DNA of 64,000 nucleotides from Segatella baroniae DSM 16972 = JCM 13447 (GCF_000426585.1 NZ_AUFQ01000013.1:27841-91840); one strand, 5' to 3'; shown: positions 45,709-54,432, counted from the first letter of the stretch. A program made the numbers and translations. The notes: generated from the sequence alone by a model not told the origin.

Positions 45709-47066
45709 TACTTTAATGTATATACAATCGTGGACAAGTCTCCGAAAACAGGTTTCAGAAAGTCTCTTGCCAGTTGAGCCTTGTCGTTCTCGATGGCGTT
45801 CAAGTTGACAACCATAGCCACTTTTTTTCCTTTGACCTGCTCCGCAACCGTCGGTGACAAGGGCGTCTCCGCCTTGTTCAACGTCGATTGGGCCAAAGTG
45901 GCGCTGCTGCCGCTATAGAATAGATTGGAGGGAGTGACACCAAAATAGTAGGAAGTGTCACCACCTTTATAATAATAGGCATTCTTCTGCCAATCCAGAA
46001 TCTTGCCACCGGGCGGACACGACTTTTTCCAATAGGCCACATCCTGAAGCCATTGATGACTGCCCAGTTGGGCGGCCATGGCCAATTGCAATTGATTGTC
46101 GGTGTAGCTCGGTATCGCCATCACCATATCGCCTTTAAAACTCCTGATGATATTGTCCATGTCGATGGCCGTGTTGATACCCGCAAGTAGTCCCATCAGC
46201 ATGTTGCTGTCATGTAGATGATTGATGAACTTGCTTCCATCCACATTCATGAATATAGAGAAGAAATGAGGAGCTGAAGCATTGGCAATAAACTTATCTG
46301 TGATTGGAAGGTACTCATTGTAAGCTTTTTGCAATGCGTTGTTGATGTACTTGTTAAACGAAAACGTCTCCCCTTCTATCATCAGCACCTTGTCGACGGC
46401 ATTCATTTTTGCAGCAATGATGACCTGCGAAGCGTCGGCAGACTTCGGAGCCCCCAAAGTGAATGGAGCTGTCAACTTGTCGGGCAAAGCCTGGGCTTGG
46501 GCGACAAGCGCCACCGGACTGTCGATACTGTCCAACTTGGCCAAGATGCGACTGCCGGCGATGCTTTGTTCTTCATCCTGATCGAGATACTTGGCCATCT
46601 GCTGTCGCAACACTTTCTGCCCCTCGACCGAAACGGGGCCCATCAAAAGGAAACTTCGGTCGTTGAAACCAACGACCCATGTGTCTTTAATGACGGCAAA
46701 GTGTGCGCCTCGGTACTCCTCCATTGGCGACACGACTGTCGATTTCATACTTCCGAGGAACGCGGCGATTTCGCCTGAGTTCTTCACCTTACAGCAGAGC
46801 CCAAGGTTTCCGTCGGGCGATTCAAACAGATAAAGTTTCCTTGAAAAGTCCACCCCGCTCTTTGCAACATCCTGTTCGGGAAGAAGCTGCATGAAAGCCG
46901 CAGCCTGTTTCGTGTCAAGTTTTGAAATGTCAATCGACATCAAAGCAGTACTTTCAGATGGAATTGCATTCAAATAATCGGAATCATGGCAGGAGACCAA
47001 AACCAGCATGGCTGCCATTGCCGTCAAACAGCCTTTCATGAACAGGCAGAGATTGCTTCTTCTCAT
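45708..47066 (-). CDS. DUF4836-family lipoprotein
   Basis: 452 residues with a lipoprotein signal (AAMLVLVSCHDSD, Cys near 26). The following YLNAIPSESTALMSIDISKL is the hallmark start of the DUF4836 family, restricted largely to Bacteroidota and without known function. Lipidation places it at the membrane surface. It overlaps rsmE by four bases and the ABC ATPase by one, so all three are translationally coupled. An association with the ABC pair is suggested by this arrangement but not shown. Confidence 0.82.
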   Translation of the reverse strand: MRRSNLCLFMKGCLTAMAAMLVLVSCHDSDYLNAIPSESTALMSIDISKLDTKQAAAFMQLLPEQDVAKSGVDFSRKLYLFESPDGNLGLCCKVKNSGEIAAFLGSMKSTVVSPMEEYRGAHFAVIKDTWVVGFNDRSFLLMGPVSVEGQKVLRQQMAKYLDQDEEQSIAGSRILAKLDSIDSPVALVAQAQALPDKLTAPFTLGAPKSADASQVIIAAKMNAVDKVLMIEGETFSFNKYINNALQKAYNEYLPITDKFIANASAPHFFSIFMNVDGSKFINHLHDSNMLMGLLAGINTAIDMDNIIRSFKGDMVMAIPSYTDNQLQLAMAAQLGSHQWLQDVAYWKKSCPPGGKILDWQKNAYYYKGGDTSYYFGVTPSNLFYSGSSATLAQSTLNKAETPLSPTVAEQVKGKKVAMVVNLNAIENDKAQLARDFLKPVFGDLSTIVYTLK

Positions 47067-47788
47067 ACGAATTGCTTTTTAAGATTACACATCATGACCG
47101 CCGCCAAACCTGCCGTCTCTGTCCGCAATCGACTTTGTCCCAAAGATATAGGTCTGAAACCACAGGCCATGGCCGCCTTTACCTCGTCGATGGAGAAATC
47201 GCCTTCCGGCCCCACAAGGACTGTCACGTCATCATCCGGTGACAATGCGTCCAGCTCCTTGTATAATTCCGTCTTGGGTAGTTCGTCGTAGCAGTGGGCG
47301 ATGAACTTGTGTCCCGATAGGGGATGATGGATAAAATCATCGAAAGAAACAAGCTCGCCGACCTCTGGCACATAGGGTTTGCGGCTCTGCTTCACTGCTG
47401 CCACCACCACCTTTTCTATACGGTCACGCCGAATGACCGTGCGTTCCGAATAGGCGCAACGCACGAATGACAAGTTGTCGAATCCTATCTCTGTCGCCTT
47501 CTCGGACATCCATTCTATTCTGTCAATGTTCTTGGTTGGCGCAATGCCCAGATGGATGTGCCCCTGCCAGCTTTTGCGCTGTGGAAGTGTTTCTACAAGA
47601 TGATAAAAACAATGCTTGTTGGATACCATATCCAACTCGGCTCGGTAGAAACATCCTTTGCCGTCAATCAGAAATATTGTGTCGCCGGCATGCAGACGCA
47701 AAACTTTCGCGGCGTGCATAGCCTCGTCGGCAGGCAGTTCCATGCCCGCAGCAGCGTCAGGCACATAAAAATACCTAACTTCTTTCAT
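47063..47788 (-). CDS. rsmE: 16S rRNA (uracil-1498-N3)-methyltransferase
   Basis: 241 residues from MKEVRYFYVPDAAAG; an earlier ATG lies inside the BFN gene. SPOUT-class enzyme with an N-terminal PUA-like domain (HAAKVLRLHAGDTIFLIDGK) and the C-terminal knot: LVGPEGDFSIDEVKA and LGQSRLRTETAGLAAV, both diagnostic of RsmE. It methylates U1498 of 16S rRNA. It overlaps the BFN gene by 14 bases and the DUF4836 gene by four. Confidence 0.94.
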   Translation of the reverse strand: MKEVRYFYVPDAAAGMELPADEAMHAAKVLRLHAGDTIFLIDGKGCFYRAELDMVSNKHCFYHLVETLPQRKSWQGHIHLGIAPTKNIDRIEWMSEKATEIGFDNLSFVRCAYSERTVIRRDRIEKVVVAAVKQSRKPYVPEVGELVSFDDFIHHPLSGHKFIAHCYDELPKTELYKELDALSPDDDVTVLVGPEGDFSIDEVKAAMACGFRPISLGQSRLRTETAGLAAVMMCNLKKQFV

Positions 47789-48329
47789 CCTTTCGCGAAT
47801 TAAGTTCGTCACGCAACTGCGACGCCAACTCATAATTCTCTTCTTCGATGGCCTTTTCCAGCGACTTCCTAATCATCTTGGAGCTCAGCGTGTTGATGGG
47901 TAAAGCCATTGACTTGGAGTGCTGCTGATAAGGGACGCTTTGAAAATTCATCAAGCGTTCGTCTATCAGAATGGGTTGATGTGTGATGATGGAGAGGAGC
48001 ACGGCGTCCGGCGCACGCAATTTAACGGCATGGCCGTCATTCTCCATGCGCAACTCTGCTACATATTCTCCCTTGTGGACCGATGAAATGAAAATCTCAA
48101 ATGCCTTGCCTTCCTCCGTCGGATGCAACAACGCCAGCAGGGCCTCGGGCAGCAGCATGTGGCTGTCAAGGTCTTGTCCCATGTCGCGCAACTGAATCTG
48201 ATCGACGACAAACTTGTCGCAGACGATATTCAATTGACGATGCTCGTACTCGTCGAGCAACGTTATCAGTCCGACATCATCGACGCCGACAACTTCGGAG
48301 ATGGATTTATAATGCAACTTTATTTTCAT
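47775..48329 (-). CDS. Bifunctional nuclease family protein (BFN-UVR)
   Basis: 184 residues. The DUF151/BFN core (about 1-130) includes GLITLLDEYEHRQLNIV, and LRAPDAVLLSIITHQPI with the conserved Ala-Pro-Asp-Ala. A UVR-like helical pair (EKAIEEENYELASQLRDELN) at the C-terminus follows. Plant and Bacteroidota homologues have been reported to have DNase/RNase activity; the cellular role here is unknown. It overlaps nupG by 23 bases and rsmE by 14. Confidence 0.88.
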   Translation of the reverse strand: MKIKLHYKSISEVVGVDDVGLITLLDEYEHRQLNIVCDKFVVDQIQLRDMGQDLDSHMLLPEALLALLHPTEEGKAFEIFISSVHKGEYVAELRMENDGHAVKLRAPDAVLLSIITHQPILIDERLMNFQSVPYQQHSKSMALPINTLSSKMIRKSLEKAIEEENYELASQLRDELNSRKDERS

Positions 48330-49554
48330 TCATGTTTTTCTTAGGACGGAACATGACGCCAAAGCTCAAGCAAACGATTAGGGCGTAACCTGCGAAGATA
48401 AACCAACAAGCCTGCCAATCCGTCACTCCATTGATGGTGCGGTCGTTGACGATGGCCTGGGCCGACAGCGTTCCTACGGTTGCGCCAATGCCATTGGTCA
48501 TCAACATGAACAATCCCTGCGCGCTGGACCGCAACGAAGAGTCGGTAGATTGGTCGACAAAGAGTGACCCGGAGATATTGAAAAAGTCGAAGGCCACGCC
48601 ATAGACCAGCATGGACAAGACAAACATCCATACGCCCGGTCCGGGATTTCCTGCGCCGAAAAGTCCGAAACGCAACACCCACGCGAACATGGCTATCAGC
48701 ATGACATTCTTGATACCAAATCGTTTCATGAAGAACGGTATCAACAAGATGCAGCAGGTCTCACTGATCTGAGACAATGAAATCAAGATGTTGGCATGCT
48801 GCACACCGAACGTGTCGGCATACTCCGGTATGCTCTTGAATGACGTGATGAACGGATTGGCAAATCCATTCGTGATTTGCAGGCTCACCCCCAATAGCAT
48901 CGAGAAGATGAAGAAGATGGCCATCTTTTTCTGCTTAAACAGCGCGAAGGCCCTAAGACCAAAGGCATCGACCAGACTTTTCTTTCCGTTGCTCTTGCTG
49001 ATTGGACAATGCGGAAGCGAGAATGTATATAAAAACAGCAGCATGCTGACCGCTCCCGAAACGACAAATTGATTCTGATTGGGTTGGAATCCCATCAAAT
49101 CGACAAACCACATCATGCAGATGAAACCGATGGTGCCAAAAACACGGATGGGCGGAAAATCCTTCACCGTGTCCATGCCGGCCTTTGTCAGTCCGTAGTA
49201 GGCCACAGAATTTGTCAGAGCCAGCGTCGGCATATAGAACGCTACACTCAGGGAATACAACGGGAAAATGTAATTCGCATTATCCGTATAGCCCGCATAG
49301 GCTGCGGAGAACATGAAGAGACCGGCCAAAAGATGGCAAATGCCCAACATGCGCTGCGCCGGAATCCAGCGGTCGGCCACAATACCAGCCAAAGCAGGCA
49401 TGAAAATAGAAACTACTCCTTGAACGGCATAAAACCAACCTATTTGTGAAGCCATTCCAATATTCACCAAATAAGTTCCCATCGATGTCAAGTAAGCGCC
49501 CCAGGCTGCAAACTCCAAGAAATTCATGATGGCTAAACGCACTTTTAGATTCAT
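48307..49554 (-). CDS. Nucleoside:H+ symporter-like MFS transporter
   Basis: 415 residues with about twelve membrane helices. The start MNLKVRLAIMNFLEFAAWGA and the segments YGLTKAGMDTVKDFPPIRVFGTIGFI and FNISGSLFVDQSTDSSLRSSAQGLF match the NHS family of NupG/XapB. It would take up nucleosides with protons across the inner membrane. It is first gene of a six-gene overlapping operon and has a promoter -7 box 30 bases upstream. Confidence 0.88.
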   Translation of the reverse strand: MNLKVRLAIMNFLEFAAWGAYLTSMGTYLVNIGMASQIGWFYAVQGVVSIFMPALAGIVADRWIPAQRMLGICHLLAGLFMFSAAYAGYTDNANYIFPLYSLSVAFYMPTLALTNSVAYYGLTKAGMDTVKDFPPIRVFGTIGFICMMWFVDLMGFQPNQNQFVVSGAVSMLLFLYTFSLPHCPISKSNGKKSLVDAFGLRAFALFKQKKMAIFFIFSMLLGVSLQITNGFANPFITSFKSIPEYADTFGVQHANILISLSQISETCCILLIPFFMKRFGIKNVMLIAMFAWVLRFGLFGAGNPGPGVWMFVLSMLVYGVAFDFFNISGSLFVDQSTDSSLRSSAQGLFMLMTNGIGATVGTLSAQAIVNDRTINGVTDWQACWFIFAGYALIVCLSFGVMFRPKKNMNENKVAL

Positions 49555-49583
49555 TGCGGTTCTTATGTTTACGTAATTCCTTG

Positions 49584-49591
49584 CAAAATTA
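49584..49591 (-). promoter_or_regulatory. Promoter -7 element of the nupG operon
   Basis: TAATTTTG on the minus strand, 29 bases before the start. No correctly spaced TTG is seen. Confidence 0.5.
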
Positions 49592-49712
49592 ATATTTTAT
49601 CAATACTGCGCAAAATAAAATCATATTAAATGCAGTCTCCCCTTTCAAACTTCATTTTGAACATGGTGAAAAGCCGCAGACAATCTCCGTGTTCTTTATC
49701 ATCAAAAAAGAA

Positions 49713-49746
49713 GCTCCAATGGAAGCGTTGTCGCAACCATTGGAGC
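49713..49746 (-). terminator. Terminator after the FadL-like gene
   Basis: 10-bp stem GCTCCAATGG / CCATTGGAGC with a 14-base loop. On the minus strand the T-run TTCTTTTTTG follows, so it terminates the FadL-like operon. Confidence 0.85.
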
Positions 49747-49777
49747 ACACATGTCCATTGCCAAGAGGCAACCTAAG

Positions 49778-51409
49778 TCAGAACTTATAGCCCAATGTAA
49801 GAAGAAGTTGATGGCGCTTGTAACTGACTTTCGACATCGTCGGAAGATTGTCCTCTACAGATGGTTGGGAACTGCTTGGATTGTCATAGTAGGGCATGAA
49901 CGGATAGAAGTCGCCGTTCGTTGCGCTATACTGATAGGCCACGTCCGCAAAGAACTTGCTGAAAGTGAATCCCAAGCCCGCCGTAATCCTGTGCGTGGCT
50001 TTCCAATTGGTGTAATCGGTTGACGTTGCGTTGGCCGAACCTTGTGAGAGTATCGAGCCGTCTCTGTAACCATTCTTGTCAAACATCGGTGACACGAAGT
50101 TGTACCCCAGTCTTACCGCAATCTCGGGAGTTGCCTTGAACTCGCCGCCGAGCTTCAGGGTGGAGACTCCCTTCAAGGTTTCCTTGGTATGGGCGTTCAT
50201 GGCTTTGTCCGAGGAACTTGACTCATAATAGTCATATCCGGTATATGGATTGTAGTCGTAATAGCCTCCGTCAATGACACGATTGTCCATCGTGCTGTAA
50301 TCGGCGTATTCATAGGTGGCGCCGAGGGCCAGATAGTTTCCCACCGTATGACCCAGACTTACGCCGAACTTCCAAGGCGTGTAGAGCTTGTAGTCCAACG
50401 ATGCGTAATTCTCAACCGATCCATTGTTGGGGCCGTTCTTTTCGTCCGTATCCTTCAGACCATTCAAACTCGCCATCGCCCATCCCTTCAGGGTCAGGTC
50501 ATACCATGTAGGTGTGTTGACATAGACGCCAATGCGGAAAGGCGAAAGTTCGAAGGGGCGGAAGATGGCTCCAAGTTTGATGTCATAGCCTGTACCTTTT
50601 ATGGAAAGCTGCTCTCCGGAGCCGGCAATGCCCTTGTTGGCCAAGTTCTCACCATAAATGCTGTTCGAATGATAGTGCACATCGTGAATGCCCAGCGTCA
50701 GTCCCAAGTAGATTCTGTTCTGAATGTTGCCGCTGATATTGAAGTCATACTCTCCGATATACCCCTTCTGGTATTGCGCAAAGAGGTAGTCGGTCGCATT
50801 CATGTAGGCATACTGGTCAACAGGCTTCCCTTCCTCATCGACATTGCGATATTGCAGCAGCTTGCTATAGCCTGCATCCACGGCATTCCACATATAGCTG
50901 GCCATGTCCTTGTTGTTCAGACTCGTGCCATACTGGTATTTTCTGACAGTCTGTTTGTTCTGAGAAGCGTATGACAATTGGTTTGCCGCCGTGAGCAGCT
51001 GGTCGAAATTGCGGCTCTTGTGGTAATTGAAACCCAAGTTGAGCCAGGAGTTCATCCCCGTCCTACGTGCCCACACCAAGCCAATCTGGTCAAAACTGGC
51101 ATTCGTCTTGTTGCCGTCAATACTGATGTCAGACCCGTAGGCAGACCGTTTGTTGCTTGCGTCCTGCTGCGTCATCAAGCCTCCGGACAATGACAACTGT
51201 GATTTTCGAAACAGGCCGATGCCCGCCGGGTTGGTTCCCATTGTGGAAATGTCGGCCCCCAAGGCCTCCATGGCGCCACCCATGCCCACATAGCGGGCGG
51301 TGCCGTTCAGGTCGTTGTCGACCATCTTGGTGTCCTGATACGTTTCCTGGGCCCAAGCGGGAGTTGCAGCAAAGCCGCAAGCTCCCAAGAATATCAATAG
51401 TTTTCTCAT
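49778..51409 (-). CDS. FadL/TodX-like outer membrane transport protein
   Basis: 543 residues with a signal peptide (MRKLLIFLGACGFAATPAWA). The N-terminal hatch and first strands (ARYVGMGGAMEALGADISTM and NPAGIGLFRKSQLSLSGG) match the OMPP1/FadL family, whose members let hydrophobic compounds cross the outer membrane. The C-terminal barrel ends in LLLTLGYKF with a terminal Phe. Substrate unknown. It lies 45 bases after the Y/W/G-rich gene and probably forms a two-gene operon with it. Confidence 0.85.
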   Translation of the reverse strand: MRKLLIFLGACGFAATPAWAQETYQDTKMVDNDLNGTARYVGMGGAMEALGADISTMGTNPAGIGLFRKSQLSLSGGLMTQQDASNKRSAYGSDISIDGNKTNASFDQIGLVWARRTGMNSWLNLGFNYHKSRNFDQLLTAANQLSYASQNKQTVRKYQYGTSLNNKDMASYMWNAVDAGYSKLLQYRNVDEEGKPVDQYAYMNATDYLFAQYQKGYIGEYDFNISGNIQNRIYLGLTLGIHDVHYHSNSIYGENLANKGIAGSGEQLSIKGTGYDIKLGAIFRPFELSPFRIGVYVNTPTWYDLTLKGWAMASLNGLKDTDEKNGPNNGSVENYASLDYKLYTPWKFGVSLGHTVGNYLALGATYEYADYSTMDNRVIDGGYYDYNPYTGYDYYESSSSDKAMNAHTKETLKGVSTLKLGGEFKATPEIAVRLGYNFVSPMFDKNGYRDGSILSQGSANATSTDYTNWKATHRITAGLGFTFSKFFADVAYQYSATNGDFYPFMPYYDNPSSSQPSVEDNLPTMSKVSYKRHQLLLTLGYKF

Positions 51410-51454
51410 AAATTCGTTTCCCTTCTATAATATGATTGATGATTGACAAGCCGC

Positions 51455-52426
51455 TTAGCGGTGGCCAAAGCGTCCGCCGCCACCCCCGAAGCTGCCTCCG
51501 CTGCGTGCTCCACCGGCATTTCCGCCGCCGAAACTGCCGCCACTCGACCCGAAACCACCTCCCGACGGGAACGAGGGCGTCGGCGTGTAGCTTCTTGTCG
51601 GGCTTTCGTTTCTGCCTGTGAACGAACCGTTTCTGCCTCTGAAGACGTTTGAGTTCACGCCACTGTCCCTTGTATAGTCGCGTGACCGGAACATGCTGTT
51701 ATCCGAACGGGGCGAGAACGAGCGCCTGCCTCCACGCTGCCGGTCGTCTGCACGATTGCCAAAGCTGTAGCTGCGCCATCCGGCAGGGCCGTCATGGCGG
51801 GATACCGCAATGTGGTGGTATGGCCAATAGCCGCCACCCCAATAGCCGGCCCAGTAACCTCCGTAATAGGGATAGCCCCAACCGTACCAGCCGGGATAAT
51901 ACCATGGGTCATACCAGCCGTAATAGCCCGGCCAGCGGTAGGCGTAAGGCCAACCATACCAGGCGTTCCAGCCATATCCATAGAACCTGTTCCAATAATA
52001 AGGGCTGCGCAGGCGATAGGAGTAATACCAGGGGTCGTAGAATCCGTCCCACATCCTCATGCGGTCGGCATAGCTGAAGTCGTCGTCTCCATCCAGAATC
52101 GTATCCGTATACCTACCCACGAAGGTCGTATCTATATACATGGAGTCGGGATAAATGCCGCTCCCCTTCTTGAACTCGATGATGTCGTTGCCCTGCCGGT
52201 CTGTACCGATTTTCTGGTAATGGCTCCAGTGGTTCCCACGCCTGTTGTATTCGTCAACATCTCGGTTGCTGCCGGCATAATAAGTCGGCCGGTTTCTCGT
52301 ATCGTGGCTGCTGGAGTTTGCCGTTGCAGCATTTTTTTTAGGGATGAAGTAGACATCGTCATCCTGTGCCGCTAAATTCAATGGCACGACTCCAAGCAGG
52401 ATAAAGAATAAAAACACTTTTCTCAT
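51455..52426 (-). CDS. Secreted Tyr/Trp/Gly-rich low-complexity protein
   Basis: 323 residues with a signal peptide (MRKVFLFFILLGVVPLNLAA). About residues 25-125 are polar, with DRQGNDIIEFKKGSGIYPDS. Residues of about 130-210 are dominated by Tyr, Trp, Gly and Pro in short YGW/YPGWYG-like repeats. From about 225 the chain is Arg/Ser-rich and ends in a Gly-Ser-Phe tract (GGSFGGGGGRFGHR). No catalytic domain is visible. The composition suggests an aggregating or surface-adhesive envelope protein; this is inference. It precedes the FadL-like gene. Paired near-palindromes lie 65-105 bases upstream. Confidence 0.75.
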   Translation of the reverse strand: MRKVFLFFILLGVVPLNLAAQDDDVYFIPKKNAATANSSSHDTRNRPTYYAGSNRDVDEYNRRGNHWSHYQKIGTDRQGNDIIEFKKGSGIYPDSMYIDTTFVGRYTDTILDGDDDFSYADRMRMWDGFYDPWYYSYRLRSPYYWNRFYGYGWNAWYGWPYAYRWPGYYGWYDPWYYPGWYGWGYPYYGGYWAGYWGGGYWPYHHIAVSRHDGPAGWRSYSFGNRADDRQRGGRRSFSPRSDNSMFRSRDYTRDSGVNSNVFRGRNGSFTGRNESPTRSYTPTPSFPSGGGFGSSGGSFGGGNAGGARSGGSFGGGGGRFGHR

Positions 52427-52463
52427 AATTCCATCTCCTTTACTTAATTGCTGGTCTTTGATG

Positions 52464-52494
52464 CAAAAATAAATCCAAAGTCATTGCAAATATA
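52464..52494 (-). promoter_or_regulatory. Two candidate -7 boxes upstream of the Tyr/Trp/Gly-rich gene
   Basis: On the minus strand TATATTTG (52487-52494) and TATTTTTG (52464-52471) both match TAnnTTTG. The second is 37 bases before the start. Which of them is used cannot be told. Confidence 0.45.
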
Positions 52495-52530
52495 GGGATT
52501 TTCCCTAATCTTGTATAGGATTATCCCTAT
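52491..52530. promoter_or_regulatory. Paired near-palindromic sites, candidate operator
   Basis: TATAGGGATTTTCCCTA (52491-52507) and TATAGGATTATCCCTA (52514-52529) are two near-identical inverted repeats 23 bp apart, about two helical turns. They stand between the divergent Tyr/Trp/Gly-rich gene and prmA and touch promoter boxes on both sides. A dimeric regulator bound twice on one DNA face is the simplest reading. Confidence 0.6.
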
Positions 52531-52536
52531 TTTTTA

Positions 52537-52544
52537 TAAATTTG
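52537..52544 (+). promoter_or_regulatory. Promoter -7 element of prmA
   Basis: TAAATTTG, 24 bases before the prmA ATG. The nearest TTG is 23 bases upstream, a little far, and overlaps the paired palindromes. Confidence 0.5.
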
Positions 52545-52568
52545 CAAACTTAATTAACAAGACACCAA

Positions 52569-53432
52569 ATGAAATATTTCAGCTTCCGTTTTTTATTCGA
52601 TTGCAGTGCCGAAAAGCTTCAACCTGCCAAAGATTTGCTGGCAGACATGTCCGCCGAATGTGGCTTCGAATCCTTTGAAGACTCAGAAAACGGTTTTGTA
52701 GGGTTCGCCCAACAGCCTTTGGTCGATGAAGAAGCATTGAACCAACTGCTGACCGACTTCCCGATAGCCGATGTCAAGATAGCTTATCAAAAAGAAGCTG
52801 TGGAAGACCAAAACTGGAACCAGGAGTGGGAGCGGCAGGGCTTCGAACCTATCAACATCGACGACAAAATCATTGTCTTTGACGCCAAGCATGGCATAAT
52901 AGACCAACCGGCGGGCTGCATCGTCATCGGTATCGACGCCGTCCAGGCTTTTGGCACCGGCACGCATCATACAACACAAATGATGGTCAGGGCCTTGTCA
53001 GCCATCGATCTGAATCATCAAAGCGTATTGGACTGCGGCTGTGGCACCGGTATCTTGGGCTTGGCAGCCTCGAAGTTGGGCGCGGAGCGGGTCGTGGGCT
53101 TCGACATCGACGAATGGAGCGTCAACAATGCCCGGCACAACGCGCAGCTCAATGGTGTCGACAATATGAGCGTGCTGCATGGCGACGCCAGCGTAATCAG
53201 CCATATCAGCGGTCTTTTCGGGGTTGTCGTCGCCAACATCAATCGAAACATCCTGTTGGCTGACATGCCTTGCTATGTCGACGCAATGGGCGGCAAGGCC
53301 CATCTCGTCGCCAGTGGGTTCTATCAGGAGGACATCCCCATGCTTCTGGAAAAGGCGCAAACGCTTGGATTGCGCGAAATTCGACGCTTCAATCAAGAAA
53401 ACTGGGCCTGCCTCATTCTTCAAAGACAATAG
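52569..53432 (+). CDS. prmA: Ribosomal protein L11 methyltransferase
   Basis: 287 residues. The N-terminal substrate domain (about 1-95) precedes a Rossmann methyltransferase: AFGTGTHHTTQMMVRAL, the SAM loop LDCGCGTGILGLAASKLGA and GFDIDEWSVNNARHNAQLN. The catalytic-site motif reads VVANINRNILL, where the N-I-N form replaces the common ANI. It trimethylates L11 on the ribosome. It overlaps the 3' end of the convergent phytase-like gene by 20 bases. Confidence 0.94.
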   Translation: MKYFSFRFLFDCSAEKLQPAKDLLADMSAECGFESFEDSENGFVGFAQQPLVDEEALNQLLTDFPIADVKIAYQKEAVEDQNWNQEWERQGFEPINIDDKIIVFDAKHGIIDQPAGCIVIGIDAVQAFGTGTHHTTQMMVRALSAIDLNHQSVLDCGCGTGILGLAASKLGAERVVGFDIDEWSVNNARHNAQLNGVDNMSVLHGDASVISHISGLFGVVVANINRNILLADMPCYVDAMGGKAHLVASGFYQEDIPMLLEKAQTLGLREIRRFNQENWACLILQRQ

Positions 53433-54357
53433 ATTTGAAATAATCTTTCAACATTCCTTTGTAGCCAGCCTGTGAGTCTGAAACGAGAATCACAATCTGC
53501 TTGTTTCCCGTCAGCCTTGGGCCCAGGCACATACCTTCATAATTGGCAAACGACCGATTGGTCAGATTGAGACGCGTCGTCCAGGAAGCAAGAAGTCTTT
53601 TGGATGTGGTTCCGGTGCGTTCTCCTTCTTTTAAAAGCGTAACATGATAGATTTTGCAATGTGCGGACGACCCAATCTTAAGGTGGGGAATCACGATTTC
53701 ACGTTGCAAAAGCAAGCAGGTGGAATCACTTAAACCACAAATTTCACTCACACCAATCAATCGGCTGTTTGCCAATGGCTTATCCATGTCGAACTTGTAG
53801 ACATCCTTTAAAGAAAAATCTGCGCTGTAGGTCGTGATGAAACATGGGGCGCACTCGTTGGCTGTAAAAATCGTATGGCCGTCCGGCGAGCATGAAAGAG
53901 ACTCCAATCCCTCGTTGGCGGACAGGCGCCCATGGACGTCTGCCTGTGGCAAACGCTCGCCGCAGAAATGTCCGAGTGTGTCATAGACCAGTATTTCGTT
54001 GTCTGCTTCGCCGCACATCAGAATCCGTCCTGTCGGCGCATGATAGGCTATTCCCTCGCCGTCGCGGTTGGGCAAGGAAGAGGAACGAAACCCGTTGCGC
54101 CTCACTTGTCGTATCTCGCCCGTCAGAGAGTCGAGTGTGATGGTGAACATGTAAAAGCCGTCGGTGGGTGACTTGTCGTCGACGACGGCGTATGAATCAC
54201 GCCCCAGATAGGTGATTCCACTGTAGTTGCCATGGGGGACACTCCGATGGAAGGAATGCTGTGGGCGGAGTTGTAACGAAAAGGGCTGCGCCCATGCGCC
54301 ACCGACAAGTGCCGGGGTCCATAGAAGAAAGAAAAACAGGGCAAGACGAGTTTTCAT
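53413..54357 (-). CDS. Secreted esterase-like/phytase-like beta-propeller protein
   Basis: 314 residues from MKTRLALFFFLLWTPALVGG, a signal peptide; an upstream in-frame ATG at 54408 would place 17 polar residues before it. The body resembles the family called esterase-like activity of phytase, with GITYLGRDSYAVVDDKS, NRDGEGIAYHAPTGRILMCG and NEGLESLSCSPDGHTIFTAN giving the repeated blade pattern of a propeller. The activity of family members is poorly defined. The -7 box TAATTTTG lies at 54425. The gene converges on prmA with a 20-base overlap. Confidence 0.78.
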   Translation of the reverse strand: MKTRLALFFFLLWTPALVGGAWAQPFSLQLRPQHSFHRSVPHGNYSGITYLGRDSYAVVDDKSPTDGFYMFTITLDSLTGEIRQVRRNGFRSSSLPNRDGEGIAYHAPTGRILMCGEADNEILVYDTLGHFCGERLPQADVHGRLSANEGLESLSCSPDGHTIFTANECAPCFITTYSADFSLKDVYKFDMDKPLANSRLIGVSEICGLSDSTCLLLQREIVIPHLKIGSSAHCKIYHVTLLKEGERTGTTSKRLLASWTTRLNLTNRSFANYEGMCLGPRLTGNKQIVILVSDSQAGYKGMLKDYFKSIVFEE

Positions 54358-54424
54358 TGTTTCGTGTTTTGCTTGTTTTACGAGAGGAGCGCCGATGGAT
54401 TCGGACATTTTTGCCTCTTGTTTG

Positions 54425-54432
54425 CAAAATTA
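54425..54432 (-). promoter_or_regulatory. Promoter -7 element of the phytase-like gene
   Basis: TAATTTTG on the minus strand, about 67 bases before the chosen start. Confidence 0.5.
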
